A DNA stretch of 7,081 nt from Elusimicrobiota bacterium. Its GTDB lineage: Bacteria > Elusimicrobiota > Elusimicrobia > 2-02-FULL-39-32. The position numbers and the translations under genes were made by a program. Location: positions 1 through 7,081 of the forward strand of contig JACPSV010000211.1 in assembly GCA_016193115.1 (NCBI GenBank), written 5' to 3'. Below, one piece after another: positions 1-4,738 of this stretch. The notes under the pieces are model-generated. The model was not told the DNA's origin. It saw nothing but the letters and a program-made list of their open reading frames with translations, and did not search any database. Every line of letters begins with the position of its first letter. Position 1 is the stretch's first letter.

Positions 1-705
1 CTGACCAATCTGGAAATGCCAGCTTCCATGACTTTATTCTACGCGATTCTGGGAGTCACACTCACTCTCCTACAGGAGACCAAACCTCCGGACAAAAACA
101 AGAGATCCAATCTCGGCAAGGGCGCAGCAGGTTATCCTTCCTTACGCGCGGGTGTCAGTCCTCAAATACCAATTCCTCTCCTATATGTGAGCGTCGCTGG
201 GTTTGTGGTCAGTTCGATTTATTACTTCAATTGGAGACCCTATACAAAAAATAAACTGGGTTTGGAAGCGGCGACAACTCAGGGAAATTCTTACTCTAGA
301 GGGATAGATCTGTTCCGACAGGCGCTCAATACGGACAGTTTCACAAACTTTGAAGTCAGGATTGAGTTGGTAAAAGCGATTTTACTCAATCTACAAAATC
401 CTTCCCTCACTCTGCAGGATAAGAAAGAGGGACTGCTTCTTGCCCTATCCGAATCGAACAAAAACATTCAGGATCATCCCCTGGAACTTAAATCTTATTT
501 AGCCAGTTCCCTTCTCTGCCGAACCGTGCACAAGTTGGATACCTCTTATCTTGACCAGGCCGAAAATCTTATGCAAAAAGCTCTGACGCTGGCTCCCAAA
601 CGACCTGAAGTTTATTGGGAACTCTCGGATATCTATCATCTCAAAAATAACGAACAAAAAGCAGTGGAATGGAGAATTAAGGCCGACCTTTTATCGCGCA
701 GATGA
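1..705 (+). CDS. Membrane protein with C-terminal TPR region, possibly O-antigen ligase/polymerase-like (5' partial)
   Basis: The frame is open from base 1 to a TGA at 703-705, so the gene starts before the window and 234 residues are visible. The ATG at 16 lies inside a hydrophobic segment and is probably not the true start. Two membrane segments are likely, at about residues 7-24 and 58-76, separated by a polar, lysine- and proline-rich stretch. The rest is soluble and helical. Residues about 181-230 resemble a TPR unit (ALTLAPKRPEVYWELSDIYH, then a second helix), and the region before it has similar helix pairs. Final membrane helices followed by TPRs is an arrangement known from O-antigen ligase/Wzy-like proteins and other polysaccharide or cell-envelope membrane proteins. 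The segment around NLEMPASMTLFYAILG resembles the last helices of that family, but the diagnostic loop is outside the window, so the function is inferred. It ends 52 bases before thrS and has no evident functional link to it. Confidence 0.6.
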   Translation: MTNLEMPASMTLFYAILGVTLTLLQETKPPDKNKRSNLGKGAAGYPSLRAGVSPQIPIPLLYVSVAGFVVSSIYYFNWRPYTKNKLGLEAATTQGNSYSRGIDLFRQALNTDSFTNFEVRIELVKAILLNLQNPSLTLQDKKEGLLLALSESNKNIQDHPLELKSYLASSLLCRTVHKLDTSYLDQAENLMQKALTLAPKRPEVYWELSDIYHLKNNEQKAVEWRIKADLLSRR

Positions 706-718
706 GGATGAACCCGAT

Positions 719-747
719 TTGAAAAAAAAGCTCTAATCGTATATGAT
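719..747 (+). promoter_or_regulatory. Predicted sigma70-type promoter for thrS
   Basis: A -35-like TTGAAA (719-724) and a -10-like TATGAT (742-747) are separated by exactly 17 bases. Each hexamer differs from consensus at one position. It lies in the gap between the membrane-protein gene and thrS. Transcription would start around 751-758, at or just before the ATG at 758, giving a leaderless or nearly leaderless thrS mRNA. The A8 run (722-729) overlaps the -35 and the start of the spacer. This is sequence inference only, because such hexamers also occur by chance in A/T-rich gaps. Confidence 0.55.
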
Positions 748-753
748 AAGAGC
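722..753 (-). terminator. Imperfect palindrome with T8 on the minus strand (possible leftward terminator or operator)
   Basis: GCTCT (730-734) pairs with AGAGC (749-753). After one A-A mismatch, ATC (736-738) pairs with GAT (745-747), and a G-T pair closes a TATA loop (740-743). On the minus strand this hairpin is followed directly by eight T (722-729), the form of an intrinsic terminator reading leftwards. On the plus strand there is no T run after it, so it is not a good terminator for the upstream gene. It covers the -10 of the predicted thrS promoter, so an operator role is an alternative. The stem is short. Confidence 0.35.
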
Positions 754-757
754 CCCT

Positions 758-2533
758 ATGGCGACAGAAAAGGTTGAAATTCCTAAGGATATTGCGCGGG
801 AGGAGATGCTTCACCGCATGCGGCATTCCTGCGCGCACCTCATGGCGCAAGCGGTTCAGGCGCTCTTTCCGGAAACCCATCTGACGATTGGCCCTCCAAT
901 TGAAGACGGGTTTTATTATGATTTTGATTCTCCGCATCATTTCACTCCGGAAGATTTAGAAAAGATAGAAACTAAAATGCTCGAAATCGCAAAGGGGAAC
1001 CACTCCTTTACCTGTACATGGCACAGCAAAGAAGAGGCAAAAATGTTTTTTGCGGCGCGGGGGGAAAAATATAAACTTGAAATTTTGGACGGGATTACCG
1101 ATGAAAAGGTTTCCTATTACCACCATGATACCTTCATAGACCTCTGCGAAGGGCCGCACGTGGACAGCACCCAAAAACTTCAGTATTTTAAGCTCCTGAA
1201 GATCGCCGGATCCTATTGGAGAGGGGATGAAAAAAGGGAACGACTGCAAAGAATTTATGGGACCGTCTGGTCCAGCCAAAAAGAGTTGGATGATTACTTG
1301 CAACGTTTGGAAGAAGCCAAAAAAAGGGATCACCGGGAATTGGGAAAAAGGTTGAATCTTTTCTCGATCCAACCGGAAATGGCCGGGCCCGGAATCATAT
1401 ATTGGCACCCCAAAGGAGCCCAGATTCGGGAGACAATTGAAAATTTCTTAAGAGAAACCTTAAAAAAAGAAGGATACCTCTTTGTCTATACCCCACACAT
1501 CGCGCGGTTGGATCTTTGGAAAACTTCCGGACATTGGGATTATTACCAAGAAAATATGTTCCCTCCCATCGAAATAGAAAACCAGCCTTTCATTCTGAAA
1601 CCGATGAACTGTCCGGGCCACATCTTGATCTATAAAGATCAGCTTCATTCTTATAGGGATCTGCCTATCCGTCTGGCGGAGTTTGGCACGGTCTATCGCT
1701 ATGAGAGGAGCGGAGTCATGCACGGTCTCTTGAGGGTGCGCGGGTTCACTCAGGACGATGCGCACATTTTCTGCCGCATGGACCAGCTGCAAGAGGAATG
1801 CGCCAATGTTTTGAAACTGACTCTCCACATTTTGCAAACGTTCGGTTTTCGTGATTACGATATTAAACTCTCTACCCGTCCGGAAAAATTTAGCGGCGCT
1901 TTGGAAAACTGGGAATTGGCGGAATCCGCGCTTAAAAAAGCGTTGACTTCCCTGAACCTTCCTTATGAGATTGATCCGGGAGAAGGAGTTTTGTACGGAC
2001 CCAAAATTGACTTAAAGATCCGGGACTGCCTGAACCGCGAGTGGCAGTGTTCTACGGTTCAAGTGGATTTCAATCTACCCCAGAAATTTGACGTCACGTA
2101 CCGCAACTCGGAAGGCAAAGAAAGCCATTGCGTCATGGTGCATCGCGCTCTTCTGGGCAGTCTGGAACGGTTTATCGGCATCCTGATCGAACATCATGCG
2201 GGACTTTTCCCTCTTTGGTTGAGCCCAATTCAGGCCACGATCTTGACGATCACGGAAGGCCAGAACGAGTACGCTCAAGAGATACGGAAATCCCTGCTAA
2301 AAGAAAATTTAAGGGTCGCATGGGATGAAAGAACAGAAAAGATAGGTCTCAAAATCAGGGAAGCCTCCATGAACAAGATTCCCTACCTTTTGATTGTGGG
2401 AGAAAAAGAGAAAAAAGAAGGGACAATAACGGTTCGAAAACAAGACGGATCCAATCTAGGAGCCATGACTTGCGACTCTTTGTCAGCCCTGCTCCGGAAA
2501 GAAATAGAATCAAGAGGACAGAACCCCATTTGA
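758..2533 (+). CDS. thrS: Threonyl-tRNA synthetase, TGS-less form
   Basis: This cytoplasmic class II synthetase attaches threonine to tRNA-Thr. From the ATG at 758 it has 591 residues, against about 640 in E. coli, and the difference is at the N-terminus: the TGS domain is absent. It begins at the editing domain, whose HxxxH (H23, H27) and CxxxH (C130, H134, in CEGPHV) clear mischarged Ser-tRNA-Thr. The catalytic core follows, with zinc ligands C285 (KPMNCPGH), H336 (DDAHIF) and H462 (VMVHRA). Motif 2 is in the YRYERSG...RVRGFTQDD region. The C-terminal anticodon-binding domain spans about residues 485-591 (KIGLKIREA, VGEKE). All key residues seen are intact. The ATG at 743 would add five residues but overlaps the predicted -10 hexamer, so 758 is preferred. 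Neither start has a clear SD; only a weak AAGAG lies five bases before 758. It probably heads the cluster. Confidence 0.96.
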   Translation: MATEKVEIPKDIAREEMLHRMRHSCAHLMAQAVQALFPETHLTIGPPIEDGFYYDFDSPHHFTPEDLEKIETKMLEIAKGNHSFTCTWHSKEEAKMFFAARGEKYKLEILDGITDEKVSYYHHDTFIDLCEGPHVDSTQKLQYFKLLKIAGSYWRGDEKRERLQRIYGTVWSSQKELDDYLQRLEEAKKRDHRELGKRLNLFSIQPEMAGPGIIYWHPKGAQIRETIENFLRETLKKEGYLFVYTPHIARLDLWKTSGHWDYYQENMFPPIEIENQPFILKPMNCPGHILIYKDQLHSYRDLPIRLAEFGTVYRYERSGVMHGLLRVRGFTQDDAHIFCRMDQLQEECANVLKLTLHILQTFGFRDYDIKLSTRPEKFSGALENWELAESALKKALTSLNLPYEIDPGEGVLYGPKIDLKIRDCLNREWQCSTVQVDFNLPQKFDVTYRNSEGKESHCVMVHRALLGSLERFIGILIEHHAGLFPLWLSPIQATILTITEGQNEYAQEIRKSLLKENLRVAWDERTEKIGLKIREASMNKIPYLLIVGEKEKKEGTITVRKQDGSNLGAMTCDSLSALLRKEIESRGQNPI

Positions 2534-2540
2534 CTTCGAG

Positions 2541-2566
2541 GGGCAAAAATAGATAGAATTTTGCCC
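2541..2566 (+). promoter_or_regulatory. Hairpin in the thrS-infC leader region
   Basis: GGGCAAAA (2541-2548) is an exact inverted repeat of TTTTGCCC (2559-2566), giving an 8-bp stem with a loop of about 10 bases, eight bases after the thrS stop codon. A TATTTAT stretch follows rather than a T run, so it is a poor rho-independent terminator. It could be an RNA processing or stability element between thrS and infC, or part of a leader. Function is not established. Confidence 0.4.
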
Positions 2567-2593
2567 TATTTATGATGAGGAGGGAACAGGACT

Positions 2594-2600
2594 GAGGTGA
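2594..2600 (+). promoter_or_regulatory. Strong Shine-Dalgarno sequence of infC
   Basis: GAGGTGA is a seven-base match to the usual complement of the 16S rRNA 3' end. Its GAGG core ends nine bases before the AUC at 2607. A second SD-like AGGAGG lies at 2578-2583, but no start codon of a recognisable gene follows it. The strength of this site is what supports initiation at 2607 rather than at the GTG at 2658, which has only a weak GGGAAG-like sequence lying directly against it and lies inside the conserved N-domain. Confidence 0.7.
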
Positions 2601-2606
2601 CAGACG

Positions 2607-3122
2607 ATCTCTAAGACGCCAGAACCGCGCATCAATGAGCAGATACGGGCACGGGAAGTGCGGTTGATTGATGAGGATGGGTCCCAGCTTGGGATTCGGC
2701 CAATCGCAGAAGCGTTTTCATTAGCTCAAGCGCGGGGCAAAGACCTTTTAGAGTTGGCTCCGGGAGCCAATCCGCCCGTCGTTAAAATCGCGGATTTTTC
2801 CAAGTACCGTTACGAAAGGGATAAGCGTCTTAAACAGTCCCGAAAACATCAGAAAGCAGGCTTGCTCAAAGAGATTCGGTTGCACCCCAGAATCTCGGAA
2901 CATGATCTGACCACTAAATTCAATCACATGAAAGAGTTTATTGATCAGAAGTTTAAGGTGCGCATTACCGTGGTCTTTCGCGGACGGGAGATGGAACATA
3001 GAGAGTTGGGCTTGAATCTCCTGAATAGATTGAAAGAGATGTTGGACAGTAAATTCACTTTGGAGCAGGACGCTCAATTAGACGGTAACAGGATGTCCAT
3101 ATTGATCGCTCCTAAAAAATAA
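2607..3122 (+). CDS. infC: Translation initiation factor IF-3, probable AUC start
   Basis: IF-3 binds the 30S subunit, prevents premature 50S joining and checks the start codon and initiator tRNA. From 2607 the product is 171 residues, close to the usual 170-180. The N-domain carries the conserved RINEQIRAREVRLID segment (about residues 8-22) and continues to about residue 75 (PPVVKIADFSKYRYE). A basic helical linker comes next, and the C-domain (KEIRLHPRISEHD, VVFRGREMEHRELG, ending IAPKK) fills the rest. The frame is closed by TGA at 2598-2600. No ATG, GTG or TTG occurs before the GTG at 2658, and starting there would delete conserved N-domain residues. AUC at 2607 gives an N-terminus (SKTPEPRINEQIRA) of the expected shape and sits correctly behind the SD. 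ACG at 2604 is a weaker alternative. In E. coli and Geobacillus infC starts with AUU, letting IF-3 repress its own translation; the same control is inferred here. Confidence 0.93.
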   Translation: MSKTPEPRINEQIRAREVRLIDEDGSQLGIRPIAEAFSLAQARGKDLLELAPGANPPVVKIADFSKYRYERDKRLKQSRKHQKAGLLKEIRLHPRISEHDLTTKFNHMKEFIDQKFKVRITVVFRGREMEHRELGLNLLNRLKEMLDSKFTLEQDAQLDGNRMSILIAPKK

Positions 3123-3127
3123 AAACG

Positions 3128-3325
3128 ATGCCTAAACTAAAGAGTCATAGCGGAGCGAAAAAGCGGTTTCGGTTTACCGCAAAAATGAAAGTTAAATATA
3201 AGCGGGCCGGGGCCAGACACTTACTGGCCGGGATGTCCTCCAAGCGGGGACGTTTCTTTAGAAAAGCCGCATACCTTTCCGGCGCGGATGCGAAAGTCAT
3301 CCAAAAAATGCTGCCGTATGGTTAA
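3128..3325 (+). CDS. rpmI: 50S ribosomal protein L35 (bL35)
   Basis: The 65-residue product is normal for the family. It has the MPKLKSHSGAKKRF start, a basic middle with the ARHLL and SSKRGRFFRKAA segments, and the typical MLPYG end (LPYA in E. coli). L35 binds 23S rRNA in the large subunit. The ATG lies five bases after the infC stop and no purine-rich SD is visible, since the gap region is mostly A. Translation therefore probably depends on ribosomes finishing infC. Position between infC and rplT is the standard bacterial order. Confidence 0.96.
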   Translation: MPKLKSHSGAKKRFRFTAKMKVKYKRAGARHLLAGMSSKRGRFFRKAAYLSGADAKVIQKMLPYG

Positions 3326-3331
3326 ACGACT

Positions 3332-3335
3332 GGAG
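3332..3335 (+). promoter_or_regulatory. Shine-Dalgarno of rplT
   Basis: GGAG ends ten bases before the rplT ATG at 3346, in the 20-base gap after rpmI. Apart from the infC site, it is the only clear SD in the cluster. Confidence 0.6.
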
Positions 3336-3345
3336 AAAAAAAGAC

Positions 3346-3699
3346 ATGCGCGTTAAGAGCGGCGTATACACACGACAACGAAAAAAGAAACTATTTAGGA
3401 TTTCAAAAGGGTATTATTCTAACCGTAATAACCGCTGGAGACAGGCGCTCCAGCAGGTGGAACATTCCCTTCGTTACGCTTACCGGGGCCGAAAAGTCAA
3501 AAAAGCGGAGTACCGTTCCCTGTGGGTCACGCGGATCAACGCCGCGTCCCGTCCGGAAGGTCTCTCCTATTCCCAGTTCATGGCCGGACTGAAAAAAGCG
3601 AACATTCTTTTGAACCGAAAGATGCTTTCAGAACTGGCGATCCACGCGCCCTCTGACTTTCAACAGATCGCGTCCCAATCTAAAGCCGCTCTGCAATAG
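3346..3699 (+). CDS. rplT: 50S ribosomal protein L20 (bL20)
   Basis: The 117-residue product matches the usual length. L20 is an early 23S rRNA-binding assembly protein, and in several bacteria it also represses translation of this gene group. The very basic N-terminal extension (MRVKSGVYTRQRKKKLFRISKGYY) is followed by the helical region with YAYRGRKVKKAEYRSLW. The family signature RINAASRPEGLSYSQFMAGLKKA comes next, and LNRKMLSELAIHAP closes the globular domain. The segment after KGYY (SNRNNRWRQALQQVEHSL) departs somewhat from the common proteobacterial form but keeps the basic and helical pattern. I saw no L20-mimic leader RNA upstream of infC or rpmI, so autoregulation cannot be claimed from sequence alone. 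Confidence 0.97.
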   Translation: MRVKSGVYTRQRKKKLFRISKGYYSNRNNRWRQALQQVEHSLRYAYRGRKVKKAEYRSLWVTRINAASRPEGLSYSQFMAGLKKANILLNRKMLSELAIHAPSDFQQIASQSKAALQ

Positions 3700-3709
3700 T
3701 ATCTGCTGT

Positions 3710-4738
3710 GTGACCGCGCATCTCAACGAAATTGAAAAGAATTTCATCTCCGAACTGAGTCCGATCGCCTCCCTTCAGGATCTGGAAGAACTCCGCAAAC
3801 GATATTTTGGACGTAAAGGGATTTTTAATGATCTCCTGGACAAACTAAAAAAACTTTCTTCCGAACAAAAACAAAAAGAAGGACAGGCCCTGAACGCGGT
3901 CAAAGAGTCTCTGGAAAAAAGCCTGCAATCGAAACTGAAACAACTGGAAGAGACTCAATTGCGGGCTGAATTGGAAAAAAACCGTGAAGATTGGAGTTTG
4001 CCCGCCGCGCCGCTTCTGATAGGATCTTCCCACCCTTTAACCCAAATTCTGGAAGAAGTGATGGAAACCTTTGTCAGCATGGGCTTTTCCGTCGCCGAAG
4101 GACCGGAAATCGAGACGGACGAAAACAATTTTGGCGCCCTCAATATCCCGCCGGATCATCCCGCGCGGGACATGCACGACACGTTTTACATCCGGGGGAA
4201 CCCTCAACATTTGATGAGAACCCACACTTCGCCCGTTCAAATCCGAGTCATGCGCTCTCAAAAACCGCCCGTTCGAATCATCGCGCCCGGCCGCGTTTAC
4301 CGCCACGAAGCGGTGGATGCCACTCACTCTTCTGTGTTCCACCAGGTGGAAGGGTTGGCGGTGGACGAGAACGTCTCTTTTGCCGACCTCAAAGGAACCA
4401 TCGCTCTGGCCTGTCAACGATTGTTCGGAAAGAACGTGCAGACCCGGTTCCGGCCTTCCTATTTTCCCTTTGTGGAACCCGGCGCGGAAGTGGACATCTC
4501 CTGCACGATCTGCCGGCAAAGCCAATCGAATTGTCCGGTCTGTAAGGGAACAGGGTGGATTGAGATGATGGGCGCGGGAATGGTTCACCCCAACGTTTTT
4601 CAGGCCGTGGGATACCCTCCCGAAATCACAGGATTTGCTTTTGGTATGGGCATTGAAAGAATCGCCATGATCCGATACGGAATTAGCGACATGCGTCTCT
4701 TCTATGAAAACCATCTCGATTTCCTCTCCCAATTCTAA
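3710..4738 (+). CDS. pheS: Phenylalanyl-tRNA synthetase alpha subunit
   Basis: PheS is the catalytic subunit of the (alpha-beta)2 enzyme that charges tRNA-Phe in the cytoplasm. The product has 342 residues (E. coli 327). Residues 1 to about 85 form the N-terminal coiled-coil arm that contacts tRNA. The class II core follows: PHPARDMHDTF-like region, motif 2 (RVYRHEAVDATHSSVFHQVEG), RFRPSYFPF, GAGMVHPNV, and motif 3 (GFAFGMGIERIAMIRYG). A CxxC-x6-CxxC cluster (C265, C268, C275, C278) forms a short insert before GAGMVHPNV. This metal-binding-type insert is known in many bacterial PheS proteins and is absent from E. coli. The start is GTG at 3710, ten bases after the rplT stop. No ATG is available nearby, the N-terminus aligns with the family here, and no SD is visible. 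It is directly followed by pheT. Confidence 0.97.
   Translation: MTAHLNEIEKNFISELSPIASLQDLEELRKRYFGRKGIFNDLLDKLKKLSSEQKQKEGQALNAVKESLEKSLQSKLKQLEETQLRAELEKNREDWSLPAAPLLIGSSHPLTQILEEVMETFVSMGFSVAEGPEIETDENNFGALNIPPDHPARDMHDTFYIRGNPQHLMRTHTSPVQIRVMRSQKPPVRIIAPGRVYRHEAVDATHSSVFHQVEGLAVDENVSFADLKGTIALACQRLFGKNVQTRFRPSYFPFVEPGAEVDISCTICRQSQSNCPVCKGTGWIEMMGAGMVHPNVFQAVGYPPEITGFAFGMGIERIAMIRYGISDMRLFYENHLDFLSQF

Noticed and set aside
1943..1969. Internal promoter in thrS (TTGACT and TATGAG)
   Set aside because: The spacer is 15 bases and the -10 is weak. It lies within conserved coding sequence, where such matches arise by chance.
2541..2570. Rho-independent terminator after thrS
   Set aside because: The hairpin is followed by TATTTAT rather than a run of T, and its stem is half A-T pairs, so efficient termination is unlikely.
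2571..2576. TATGAT as a -10 for a separate infC promoter
   Set aside because: No -35-like hexamer lies about 17 bases upstream (AATAGA there) and there is no extended -10 TG, so a promoter cannot be supported.
2658..3122. infC starting at GTG 2658
   Set aside because: This would remove the conserved RINEQIRARE segment encoded in frame just upstream. Only a weak GGGAAG-like sequence lies directly against the GTG, while a seven-base SD precedes 2607.
3991..4568. Overlapping plus-strand frames inside pheS (3991-4545 and 4317-4568)
   Set aside because: They are out-of-frame readings of the conserved pheS core, rich in Arg, Ser and Pro, with no family resemblance or plausible ribosome binding sites.
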